The translations under genes were made by a program, and so were the position numbers. The notes below the pieces were generated by a model that had not been told where the DNA came from, did no database searches, and worked only from the letters and a program-made list of their open reading frames with translations. A stretch of DNA of 64,000 nt from an uncultured Erysipelotrichaceae bacterium (GTDB taxonomy: Bacteria; Bacillota_I; Bacilli_A; Erysipelotrichales; Coprobacillaceae), in contig CAJUOS010000004.1 in the NCBI GenBank assembly GCA_910588075.1, positions 1-64,000 on the forward strand, written 5' to 3'. Positions 52,021 to 60,870 of this stretch are shown piece by piece. The number at the start of each line of letters is the position of its first letter. The stretch's first letter is position 1.

Positions 52021-53379
52021 TTATTCAATATTAAAACGATAAAGCCATTTTCTTTTAAAGAATCTTCTTGTTAAAAGAAAACATCTTGCTATATTATCAC
52101 AGACCATCATTATCCATACTGCTTGTAAATCTAAAGAAAATATGTGAATCATAATCCAAGAACCTAATATTCTTATTCCCCACATTGTAAAAAGAGAATA
52201 AAGAAATGGTCCTTTGGTATCTCCCATTCCATTAAATGTTCCTTCTAAGATAACCAAGACTCCATATATTGGTTCTGAAACAGAAACAATTCGCAAAACA
52301 TTTGTTCCTAACTCGATCACATGAGAATCAGGAGTAAAAATGCTCATTAATTGCTCTGCAAAGAAAAATAATAAAATACCTGCTATTAACATTAATAAAA
52401 ATGTCATTATACAAATTAAATATGTTACTTGTTTGACTTTATTTTCGCTTCTTTCTCCTACTGCATTTCCTACCAAAGTAGAAGCAGCAGATTGAAAGCC
52501 ATATCCAGGAATATAAAATGCTTGTTCAGCTTGCAGAGCAATAGTATGAGCAGCAAAAGGAACAACTCCTAATTTAGCAATTAATGATGCAAAGGTTACA
52601 TGCCCTAAACAAATAACACTTCTTTCCATAACAACAGGAATTCCAATACGCAAACACTCTTTAAAAATAGGTAAGTCAAAGTGAAAACCTGTATGATGAA
52701 AATCAAAAGATGGATTTTGATAATAATGTTTAAACATTAATACCCCTCCAAAAGCAAAAGAAATAGCTGTTGCTATTGCTGCTCCTTTCACCCCTAAACC
52801 AGCACCCCAAATAGTTATTCCAAAATATTTTTGAGTAGGATAAATCAAAAAGAAATTAACGATAATATTGACTATATTCATATAAAAATGAATAAGCATT
52901 GGTGTTTTCATATCGCTCACACCTCTTAATGCAGAAGAAAGAATCAAAACTGCCGTTCTTAACAAGAGTGGTACAGAGATAATCATAAAATACATAGAAG
53001 CTTCATGACGAATAGAAACATCTCCACCTAACCAAGTAGGTAAAAAAGGTGAAATAATTAAACAAATAACTGTTAATATTATACCCACAATAAAAGTCAT
53101 AAACAATGCTTGTTGTCCTGCCTTTTTAACCTTCTCTTCATTTTTAGCTCCATCAGCTTGAGCACATACTGCTAATACACCAATTCCAAAAGCAACAGCA
53201 ATAGATGAAACTAGCCAACCAACTGATCCTGTTAAACCAACTGCAGCTGATGCACTTGCCCCTAAAGCTCCAACCATAGCTGTATCAACATATGTAACAA
53301 CAACATTTAATGCTTCTTGAACAATGGCAGGCCAAGCTAAATGAAAAATAGATTTAATTTGTGTTTGATATTTTCTCAT
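52021..53379 (-). CDS. MATE-family efflux transporter
   Basis: 452 residues from ATG 53379 (GGGAGG upstream). Twelve membrane segments; AWPAIVQEALNVVVTYVDTAMVGALG and TALQAEQ-like HTIALQAEQAFYIPGYGFQSAASTLVGNAVG are typical MATE stretches. The family exports drugs and organic cations with Na+ or H+. It overlaps the end of the DMT transporter gene by 26 nt, which suggests co-transcription. Confidence 0.93.
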   Translation of the reverse strand: MRKYQTQIKSIFHLAWPAIVQEALNVVVTYVDTAMVGALGASASAAVGLTGSVGWLVSSIAVAFGIGVLAVCAQADGAKNEEKVKKAGQQALFMTFIVGIILTVICLIISPFLPTWLGGDVSIRHEASMYFMIISVPLLLRTAVLILSSALRGVSDMKTPMLIHFYMNIVNIIVNFFLIYPTQKYFGITIWGAGLGVKGAAIATAISFAFGGVLMFKHYYQNPSFDFHHTGFHFDLPIFKECLRIGIPVVMERSVICLGHVTFASLIAKLGVVPFAAHTIALQAEQAFYIPGYGFQSAASTLVGNAVGERSENKVKQVTYLICIMTFLLMLIAGILLFFFAEQLMSIFTPDSHVIELGTNVLRIVSVSEPIYGVLVILEGTFNGMGDTKGPFLYSLFTMWGIRILGSWIMIHIFSLDLQAVWIMMVCDNIARCFLLTRRFFKRKWLYRFNIE

Positions 53380-54253
53380 TATTTCCTCCCTCTTGATTAT
53401 CATTATTTTGTATTGTATGTATGATAACTGCTAAAATAATAATCATTGTTCCTATCATTTCTTGTGATGTTAATCTTTCATTTAAGAAAAGTAAAGCTAA
53501 AAAAATACTATAAACAGGTTCCAATACTGAAATAATACTTGCTGTTTGTGCTTTTATATCTTTTAATCCACTTATATATAAAGAATGAGCTAATGCTGTA
53601 AAAATAACACCATATATAACAAGATTAATAAAATCAATAAATGTTCCTTCTCCCAATACAGGATGAACAAGTGAAATAACAAGTGTCATAATAAATGTTG
53701 CTACAGTTTGTTCATATAAAGAAATAACAACACTATCATAAGACAATACAAGTCGTCGATTAATAATAGATAAAGTGGCAAAAGCAAAACTACTAATCAA
53801 TCCATAAAAAATACCCAATGTCATTGAATCGTTCAATTGAAATGATGGAATTAAAAATGCAATTCCTATACTCATTATAATAATACTAATTAAATTTCGA
53901 AATTGAAACTTTTCTTTAAAAAGATAAGGCTCCATAAACATAACAAAGATAGGATAGGCAGCAACAGTGATTGTTCCAATATAAACTTTAGAAACTTGAA
54001 TAGACATGATAAAGAAAAACCAATGAATTGTTAAAAAAATACCTGCTAAACCATTCCAAAAATAATCTTTTATATGATTTAGCCTTAGTGAATAATGATA
54101 AAAATGAATAAAAATATATAATGAAATAGCTGAAAACAAAGCTCTTCCCATTGTCAATAAAAGTGCTGACATAGGAATGAGTTTAGCAAAAAGTCCTGCT
54201 GCTCCAAATAATAAAACAGCAATATGAATGAAAAACAAACCTTTTTTATCCAT
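53354..54253 (-). CDS. EamA-family (DMT) transporter
   Basis: 299 residues, ten membrane segments in two EamA repeats (about 1-140 and 150-285), with SIISVLEPVYSIFLALLFLNERLTSQEMIGTMIII as the typical second-repeat end. Members export amino acids or metabolites; the substrate here is unknown. The gene overlaps both neighbours slightly (8 nt with the amylase end). Confidence 0.92.
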   Translation of the reverse strand: MDKKGLFFIHIAVLLFGAAGLFAKLIPMSALLLTMGRALFSAISLYIFIHFYHYSLRLNHIKDYFWNGLAGIFLTIHWFFFIMSIQVSKVYIGTITVAAYPIFVMFMEPYLFKEKFQFRNLISIIIMSIGIAFLIPSFQLNDSMTLGIFYGLISSFAFATLSIINRRLVLSYDSVVISLYEQTVATFIMTLVISLVHPVLGEGTFIDFINLVIYGVIFTALAHSLYISGLKDIKAQTASIISVLEPVYSIFLALLFLNERLTSQEMIGTMIIILAVIIHTIQNNDNQEGGNNEKISNTN

Positions 54254-55694
54254 TATAAACTCCTTTAACTAGATAGATACTGACACTTCCACCATCACAA
54301 ATAAAACATCCATATCCATTTTCATCAATGAGAACCTCTTGTTGTATATTATTCAAAACATCAACATAAAAACATTGAGCGTATTCCTTACCAACATACA
54401 TATATTTTTGTCCTCCTGTACTATCACTCATGATACAAACCAATGCACTTGAAGTATGACCATTTCTTACCCAACCAATAATATCAGGATGATCAAAATA
54501 ATCATATTGATGACCAATTGCATAGTTTTTTCTTAAAAATAGCAACTGATCTAATAAATCTCTTTTTGCAGGAATATGGCTATAAGGAATACCATAATAA
54601 TCACCATAAAAAACACAAGGATATCCATCTTTTCTTAATAAAATTAATGTATATGCAAGTGGTTTAAACCATTCTTCTATCCATGATTGTAGCCCTTGAG
54701 AAGGTTGTGTATCATGATTATCAACAAAAGTTACAGCATGTGCACTATCACATTGAACAAGTGTATTATCAAAAATTGTTCTTAAATCAAATTGTCCATT
54801 AGCATGACTAATTTCATAAAAACGATAATGTAAAGGAACATCAAATAAAGATATTTCATGATGAACTTGTTTTAAATAATGTAAAAGATGTTGAACATCA
54901 CCATGCCAATACTCTCCAACAGTAAATAATTCTTTTTTAGAATATTCTCTTAATTTTTGAATCCAATTTTTATAAAAGTGAGCACTTATATGCTTTATAG
55001 CATCTAATCGAAAACCATCCAAATGCGTCATATCTAAATACCATTTTCCCCATCTATCTAATTCTTTTAAAACTGGAGGATAAGAAAAATCAATGTCTGC
55101 ACCCATCAGATAATCAAAATTTCCATTTTCATCATCTACCTCTTGATCCCAATTTTTATCTTTAAATAAAAAAGTTGCATGTCTTTTTGTCTTCATATCA
55201 TAATCTATACCATCAAAACATTTCCAATTCCAAATAAAATCACTATATTTATTTTTTCTATGAGGAAAAGTAAAAAGGGTAGGAACAACAATAGTTTCTT
55301 CTGGACTTATCATTTCATTTTTATTGATTTGGTTCACTTCGTGTGCCTTAACAACTTCTACTCCATCTGCTCCCATTTTATGATTTAAAACAATATCTCC
55401 ATAAACATATAATCCATAATGATGAAGTGATTGAATAGCTAATAAATATTCATCTTTTGTTCCATACTTTGTACGAATTGTTCCTTGTTGATAAAATTCT
55501 CCTAAATCATAAATATCATAAACTCCATAACCAACATCATCCATTCCACCAATTCCTTTAAATGCTGGAGGCATCCAAACAGCAGTTATACCAATATCTT
55601 TTAAATGTTTAGCATCATCTTTCAAGGTTGTCCATAAATGTTTTTTATTATCTAAATACCATTCAAAATATTGCATCATAACTCCATTTTCCAT
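54246..55694 (-). CDS. Cytoplasmic alpha-amylase (GH13 subfamily 5-like)
   Basis: 482 residues, no signal peptide, so it works on intracellular or imported maltodextrins. GH13 motifs: YGDIVLNHKMGADG (region I), GFRLDAIKHI (nucleophile Asp, region II), FTVGEYW (acid/base Glu, region III), TFVDNHDTQP (region IV). The start MMQYFEWYLDNKKHLW is typical of the liquefying GH13_5 group. GGAGG precedes the ATG. Confidence 0.95.
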   Translation of the reverse strand: MENGVMMQYFEWYLDNKKHLWTTLKDDAKHLKDIGITAVWMPPAFKGIGGMDDVGYGVYDIYDLGEFYQQGTIRTKYGTKDEYLLAIQSLHHYGLYVYGDIVLNHKMGADGVEVVKAHEVNQINKNEMISPEETIVVPTLFTFPHRKNKYSDFIWNWKCFDGIDYDMKTKRHATFLFKDKNWDQEVDDENGNFDYLMGADIDFSYPPVLKELDRWGKWYLDMTHLDGFRLDAIKHISAHFYKNWIQKLREYSKKELFTVGEYWHGDVQHLLHYLKQVHHEISLFDVPLHYRFYEISHANGQFDLRTIFDNTLVQCDSAHAVTFVDNHDTQPSQGLQSWIEEWFKPLAYTLILLRKDGYPCVFYGDYYGIPYSHIPAKRDLLDQLLFLRKNYAIGHQYDYFDHPDIIGWVRNGHTSSALVCIMSDSTGGQKYMYVGKEYAQCFYVDVLNNIQQEVLIDENGYGCFICDGGSVSIYLVKGVYNG

Positions 55695-55785
55695 TGCTTT
55701 TTCCTCCTTTGATTCATTATATAGTAAAGAAAAAGATTTGTATAGTTAATGTTTGAAGCAATATATTAAAAAAACATATACAATA

Positions 55786-55813
55786 ATAGCCGAATGTTTT
55801 CACATTCGACTAT
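55786..55813 (-). terminator. Terminator of the copA-csoR operon
   Basis: Stem ATAGCCGAATG (55786-55796) / CATTCGACTAT (55803-55813) with one mismatch, T-rich tail on the minus strand. Confidence 0.75.
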
Positions 55814-55816
55814 AAA

Positions 55817-56080
55817 TTATTTCAACAATTGATCTATAACACCTATCATTTCATCTATTTTTTTCTCTACATCATCATTATTAAAAGCATCATAAACACA
55901 ATGTTTCATATGTGCTCCAATAATTTCCTTATTAGCACGTTTTAAAATAGCTTGAGTTGCCATTAACTGATTAGAAATATCAACACAATATCTATCTTCT
56001 TCTACCATTTTTAAAATACCATTGATTTGCCCTTGAGCAGTCTTCAATAATCTTGTTATTTGTGATTTATTCGCTTTCAT
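55817..56080 (-). CDS. csoR: CsoR-family copper-sensing repressor
   Basis: 87 residues, all-helical DUF156/CsoR fold. The Cu(I) triad Cys-His-Cys is in EEDRYCVDISNQL (Cys) and IIGAHMKHCVYDAF (His and Cys four residues apart). The Cu-free protein represses copA; copper releases it. The start ATG overlaps the copA stop codon (TAATG), so repressor and pump are made together. A matching operator is present upstream of copA. Confidence 0.92.
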   Translation of the reverse strand: MKANKSQITRLLKTAQGQINGILKMVEEDRYCVDISNQLMATQAILKRANKEIIGAHMKHCVYDAFNNDDVEKKIDEMIGVIDQLLK

Positions 56081-58554
56081 TATTCAAATCCTTTGACTTC
56101 ATAACCAGCATCTTCTACTGCCTTTTTTAAAGTACTTTCGTTAATTGCTTTTTCTAATTCAAGATAAGCACATTTGTTTTTCAAATCAACAGTTGCTTTT
56201 ACTCCTTCAAGACTATTTAATGCTTTTTCCACATGTGCTTGACAATGTGCACACATCATTCCTTCAATATTCATTTTTTTCATTTCATGTTCCTCCTGTT
56301 TTTCTTTTTGAATATATTTTGGTTTAAAAAATCTTAATCTTAATGCATTAGTTACAACAAATACCGAACTCAAACTCATTGCTGCTGCTCCAAACATTGG
56401 ATCCAATAACCACCCAAAAACAGTATAGAATAGCCCTGCTGCTATTGGTATTCCAATAACATTATAGAAAAATGCCCAAAATAAATTTTGTTTAACATTT
56501 TTAATAACTGCATGACTTAACTCAATAGCAACAAAAACATCATTCAAATCATTTTTCATTAAAACAATATCAGCACTATCCATCGCAATATCTGTTCCTG
56601 ATGTCATTGCAATTCCCACATCTGCTCGCATCAATGCAGGAGCATCATTAATTCCATCTCCAACCATAATAACACGATGTCCCTTTTCTTGTAAATCTCT
56701 TACATGCTTTTCTTTATCCTGAGGTAGAACCTCCGCTATAGTTTGAATACCTAATTGATTTCCTATTGCCAAAGCTGTTAAAGCATTATCCCCAGTTAAC
56801 ATATATATTGATAAACCTCTTCTTTTTAATAAATCAATAGCTTGTTGACTAGTAGATTTTAAAACATCACTTACAACAATAAGACCAATTATTTTTCCAT
56901 CATAAGCATAATATAGTGGTGTTTTCCCAACCTCAGCAAACTTTTGTGATTGTTGATAAACTTGAGATAAATCAATATTATTTTCTTGCATTAAACGTTT
57001 ATTTCCAGAAAGAAGAATTTTTTGCTGATAAATTCCTTTCAAGCCTTGTCCTTGAATCATTTCAAATGACTCTAAGTGTCCTATTTTTACATTCTTTTCA
57101 TGAACATAATCAACAATAGCTTTAGCAAGAGGATGTTGTGACGCTGTTTCAATTGTCCCAGCCAATTGTAATAATTCATGTTCAGATATTGCTTGTGTAA
57201 CAATATCGGTAACTTGTGGTTTCCCTTGTGTAATTGTTCCTGTCTTATCTAAAACAATTGTATCTGCTTGAGATAATAATTCTAGATTTTCTGCTGACTT
57301 GATAAGAATTCCTAATTGTGCTCCTTTACCAGTGCCAACCATAATAGCTGTTGGTGTTGCTAAACCTAAAGCACATGGGCAAGAAATAACCAAAACAGCA
57401 ATAGCACAAGTTAAAGCAAAGTGAAATGTTTGACCTACAAGTAACCAAGCTATAAAAGTTACTAATGAAATCAGAATAACTGCAGGAACAAAAATTCCAC
57501 TTATTTTATCAGCTAATTTAGCAATAGGTGCTTTTGAAGAACTGGCATCTTCTACTAATTGAATAATTTGAGATAAAACTGTATCTTGACTTGTATGTGT
57601 AACTTTTACTTGTATATAACCTGCTATATTCATAGTTGCTCCAATAACTTTATCTTCAACAGATTTATCAACAGGTAAGCTCTCTCCAGTTAACATGGAT
57701 TCATCTACTGATGTCTGCCCTTTTATAATAATTCCATCAACAGGAATATTTTGTCCAGGTTTCACAATAACAATATCATTAATTTTAACTTCTTCAATAG
57801 GGACAACAACTTCAATACCATCTCTTAATAATATAGCTGTTGATGGCATTAAATTCATCAATTTTTCAATTGCTTCTGATGTTTTCTTTTTAGAACGTGA
57901 TTCCAAATATTTTCCTAATGAAATCAATGTTAAAATCATTCCTGCTGATTCAAAATATAATTGCATCATATAAGAATGAGCTATACCCATATGTCCATGT
58001 CCTAACTCATATCCCATCATAAATATAGCATAAATACTGTAAATAGCAGCAGCACTTGATCCCATAGCAATCAATGTATCCATATTTGGACTTTTATGAA
58101 GCAAAGATTTAAAACCTCTTTGAAAATAACCTCTATTAAAATACATGATTGGCAATGTTAAAAACAATTGTGTTAAAGCAAATACCATAACATTTTCATG
58201 TCCCAATAAAAATGCAGGTAATGGAGCACCCATCATATGTCCCATAGATATATAGAAAAGTGGTAAAAGAAAAGCAAATGATAAAATTAATGATTTTTTC
58301 TTATCTTCCATTTTATCTTCTTTATTTTCTTTTTGAATATTTTCTTTTTCTAATAATGCTTTATATCCTGCATTTTCCACTGTTTGCATAATGAAAGTAT
58401 CATTAATTTTATGTTCATCATATTCAACAATCATATTATTATTTAATAAATTTACATTAACTTCTTGTACGCCATCTATTTTTCTAACAGCTTTATCTAT
58501 TGTTGCACTACAAGCACTACAACTCATACCAATAATATCATATTTTTGTTTCAT
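56080..58554 (-). CDS. copA: Copper-exporting P1B-type ATPase
   Basis: 824 residues from ATG 58554 (GGAGG 7 nt upstream). N-terminal heavy-metal domain with IGMSCSACSATID (CxxC), eight membrane segments, the CPC ion site ISCPCALGLATPTAIMVG, phosphorylation motif DKTGTITQGKP, HP motif SQHPLAKAI and MVGDGINDAPAL. A second heavy-metal domain is attached at the C terminus (EGMMCAHCQAHVEKAL), preceded by a Glu/Lys-rich linker with EHEM; in many genomes this is a separate copper chaperone (copZ), so this is a built-in chaperone. His-rich GYELGHGHMG lies near one membrane helix. Confidence 0.96.
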   Translation of the reverse strand: MKQKYDIIGMSCSACSATIDKAVRKIDGVQEVNVNLLNNNMIVEYDEHKINDTFIMQTVENAGYKALLEKENIQKENKEDKMEDKKKSLILSFAFLLPLFYISMGHMMGAPLPAFLLGHENVMVFALTQLFLTLPIMYFNRGYFQRGFKSLLHKSPNMDTLIAMGSSAAAIYSIYAIFMMGYELGHGHMGIAHSYMMQLYFESAGMILTLISLGKYLESRSKKKTSEAIEKLMNLMPSTAILLRDGIEVVVPIEEVKINDIVIVKPGQNIPVDGIIIKGQTSVDESMLTGESLPVDKSVEDKVIGATMNIAGYIQVKVTHTSQDTVLSQIIQLVEDASSSKAPIAKLADKISGIFVPAVILISLVTFIAWLLVGQTFHFALTCAIAVLVISCPCALGLATPTAIMVGTGKGAQLGILIKSAENLELLSQADTIVLDKTGTITQGKPQVTDIVTQAISEHELLQLAGTIETASQHPLAKAIVDYVHEKNVKIGHLESFEMIQGQGLKGIYQQKILLSGNKRLMQENNIDLSQVYQQSQKFAEVGKTPLYYAYDGKIIGLIVVSDVLKSTSQQAIDLLKRRGLSIYMLTGDNALTALAIGNQLGIQTIAEVLPQDKEKHVRDLQEKGHRVIMVGDGINDAPALMRADVGIAMTSGTDIAMDSADIVLMKNDLNDVFVAIELSHAVIKNVKQNLFWAFFYNVIGIPIAAGLFYTVFGWLLDPMFGAAAMSLSSVFVVTNALRLRFFKPKYIQKEKQEEHEMKKMNIEGMMCAHCQAHVEKALNSLEGVKATVDLKNKCAYLELEKAINESTLKKAVEDAGYEVKGFE

Positions 58555-58567
58555 ATAAGCACCTCCC

Positions 58568-58580
58568 ACCCCTATGGGGT
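58568..58580. promoter_or_regulatory. CsoR operator
   Basis: Perfect palindrome ACCCC-TAT-GGGGT, the core of CsoR sites. It lies at the expected start of transcription, between the promoter and the copA ribosome site. Confidence 0.8.
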
Positions 58581-58588
58581 ATATTATT

Positions 58589-58616
58589 ATTATACCTTTA
58601 TTTTTATTATTGTCAA
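58589..58616 (-). promoter_or_regulatory. Sigma-A promoter of copA-csoR
   Basis: Perfect TTGACA (58611-58616) and TATAAT (58589-58594) on the minus strand with a 16-nt spacer. Confidence 0.85.
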
Positions 58617-58800
58617 ATTAAATAATAAATAACATATAGACTTATCCTGTAAAGGCGTGTTACTATACAAATCTTTTAATTTCTAAAAGCGAAAAATCAT
58701 AAATCTTTCATCTCCCCTGATATGATGACCGCCCTGTAAACAATGTCAATAATTAAGTGCTTATATGGGAGTTTTTTATATTGAGAAGAAAAAATAAATA

Positions 58801-59032
58801 CAGCAGGTAGAATTGCGAGGAATTGGGTTAAACGATATAAGGCATTTGGTGGTGATGTATTTGATAACGTGTTTAAAGGTAATCCTAACACACATCTTTT
58901 ATTTCATTCAGATGGAGTATTTCAATATACAAGTCCTGCATTCATTAATATGTTTAGGGAACAAAGAATGCCACAAAGTATGTCAAGAGTTCGCTGCTAC
59001 ATAGACAATGCTCCTATTGAAGCAAATAACTA
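58801..59032 (+). pseudogene. IS3-family transposase (OrfB) remnant
   Basis: An open stretch reads TAGRIARNWVKRYKAFGGDVF and continues into LLFHSDGVFQYTSPAF, then MFREQRMPQSMSRVRCYIDN and APIEANN. The HSD-G-QYTS and QSMSR--CxDNAPIE segments are the second and third catalytic parts of IS3/IS150 transposases. There is no start and most of the catalytic domain is missing, so it is an internally deleted fragment. The preceding stretch (about 58725-58760) may be an IS end. Confidence 0.82.
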
Positions 59033-59068
59033 ATGTATAAAGAAAATTTTATATAATAGCAATGCTTT

Positions 59069-59206
59069 GAACGTGCAAAAAACTGGATCTTATATTCACA
59101 GAACAGATATGAAAGCTATGATTTAGATATAGAATATACAGATTCAATAAAAATGGAAAAATCAGATTTATCATTTGATGATGATATAGATGAATTTTAT
59201 AAATAA
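59069..59206 (+). pseudogene. C-terminal fragment of an unidentified protein
   Basis: 46 codons without a start: ERAKNWILYSQNRYESYDLD and onward to DDDIDEFYK. Acidic and coding-like but not recognised. It directly follows the IS3 remnant and may be a gene tail left by recombination. Confidence 0.4.
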
Positions 59207-59371
59207 AGAAAAAATAAAAGGAGGAGAATGCAACCAGACACCACTTTTCCTCATAGAATTTTAAAAAGGATTCGAAATTTTTATATCAAATCCTCAATGG
59301 TTTTAAAGATATTTTTGCCTTATCTCCTAATTAGGTTAAAATATTATAATTGTTCTTTTTATACATTTTAT

Positions 59372-59728
59372 TTATTGAATACTACGACAGTCTTTTGTTA
59401 GAAGATAACTAAGATAATAACCAAGTAAAAATAGGATAAGGCTTAATATATTCATAGATGGTTGTATATATTGCTTAAAAATTCCTAAGAAATCTATTGA
59501 TGGCAGCATAAACATAACTATTAAAATTAATAATATGACAAATATCATTATATCAATAAAATCAATTGCTTTATCTCTTAACTGAAATCCAAATATAAAT
59601 CCAATTGGTAACATAAGGAATATTGAAAAAGGATTTAAGCTATTCATTTTTAACAAATAATAAATAAATAAAATAATTATAATTAAAATGAATTTAATAA
59701 TTTTTTTAACTTGATAATTTTGTTTCAA
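59372..59728 (-). CDS. Small hydrophobic membrane protein, paired with a secreted protein
   Basis: 118 residues if started at the TTG at 59728, which has GGAGGAGG 8 nt upstream; an ATG at 59752 lies before that ribosome site. About four membrane segments fill the sequence. It overlaps the end of the secreted protein gene by 23 nt, so the two are coupled. No family recognised. Pairs of a secreted protein and a small membrane partner can be toxin-immunity or secretion units, but nothing here proves it. Confidence 0.55.
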   Translation of the reverse strand: MKQNYQVKKIIKFILIIIILFIYYLLKMNSLNPFSIFLMLPIGFIFGFQLRDKAIDFIDIMIFVILLILIVMFMLPSIDFLGIFKQYIQPSMNILSLILFLLGYYLSYLLTKDCRSIQ

Positions 59729-60356
59729 GAGTATAACCTCCTCCCATTCCATTTATAATTGCTTTTGCAGTTGAAAAAACATAAACACCAGAGGACTCTG
59801 TTTTAGGTAAATCAGAAACAAAATCCCAACCTGTACTGTAATTAAAGGAATTAGATGTTGGTTTTTCATTTAAAGTACATTTTCTATCATTAATCCAATT
59901 TCCTTGTTTAGCTAAAACTTCTCTATTTTCAAAACGTGCAGAATAACTAGTTGATGTACATTTCCAATTCCCTTGAACAGATGTTACTTTGATTTTAGGC
60001 TGTGCTGTAGTTCCACCCTTTTGATAATCATATCTAAGATAGGCAACAAAAGCTCCATTATTTTTTGAAGCATCATCATAAGCAAGTGGATTAATACCAC
60101 CAAGTTCGAGAATATCAAATTTAATTTGAACTTCTTTCGTGAAATCATTTGAAATATTAAATGATAATAAGGATGCTTTTGTAGATATAGTCTCTGTATT
60201 TATTTCTATTATTTTAATAGCTACTTCTTCTTGTGTATCATTATTTATTACTCTCATATAGTCTTCATAATTAATTTCATTAGCTGAAACATTATGTACA
60301 ACAGTTAAAAGTAAAAAAGAGATTGAAATTAATAACATAATTATTTTTCTTTTCAT
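59706..60356 (-). CDS. Secreted protein of unknown function
   Basis: 216 residues with a clear signal peptide (residues 1-25, cleavage after VSA-N). The mature part is polar, beta-rich in appearance, and has two cysteines in GNWKCTSTSYSARFENREV and NDRKCTLNEKP that could form a disulfide. A Gly-rich end (INGMGGGYTLETKLSS) follows. AAAGG precedes the ATG. Family not recognised. Lying between IS3 relics and the lysC terminator, it is probably accessory DNA. Confidence 0.55.
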   Translation of the reverse strand: MKRKIIMLLISISFLLLTVVHNVSANEINYEDYMRVINNDTQEEVAIKIIEINTETISTKASLLSFNISNDFTKEVQIKFDILELGGINPLAYDDASKNNGAFVAYLRYDYQKGGTTAQPKIKVTSVQGNWKCTSTSYSARFENREVLAKQGNWINDRKCTLNEKPTSNSFNYSTGWDFVSDLPKTESSGVYVFSTAKAIINGMGGGYTLETKLSS

Positions 60357-60800
60357 ATTAAAATCATACCTTTCTTTGTAATTGTTTTTGAAACTATCAT
60401 ATCAATATAATAAATTTTTTATAGATGAGATTATTTTAAGATATAAATTTATTTCTTAATTATATTATATACTAAAGTAGAAAAGATAATAAGGCTTATA
60501 ATAATTTAGAAATTATAGTATAATATATATATCGTATTTGATAAAGATGAGTGTAATTGTAAGATAAAAAAAGAAAATATAAATGTAAGAGAATATATAG
60601 TATGTTATTTCTATATTCAATTCATGAAAGAACATAAAATCTATTGTTCTCATATAATTTGTACTTGTTGAGGATTTGTTAAGAAAAGTACATAAATAAT
60701 TTTAATTTGTTTATAAACTTAATGTTATTTTATGAAAGATGATATCTAAATTTATGTGATGTACTGATAATAAATATTATTCACATATCTTTAAAATTAA
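60357..60800. other. 444-nt AT-rich intergenic region, nothing recognised
   Basis: No ORF, strong hairpin or known motif. It must contain the promoter of the secreted protein gene. Several short broken frames suggest decayed sequence. Confidence 0.5.
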
Positions 60801-60822
60801 AGCGAGGTAAATTTACCTCGCT
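60801..60822 (-). terminator. Terminator of lysC
   Basis: Perfect palindrome, arms AGCGAGGTAAA / TTTACCTCGCT, followed on the minus strand by TTAATTTTAA. Confidence 0.75.
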
Positions 60823-60870
60823 ACTTATTTAAAGATTTTCAATATATACAGCTATTATTTAAAGCACCTA

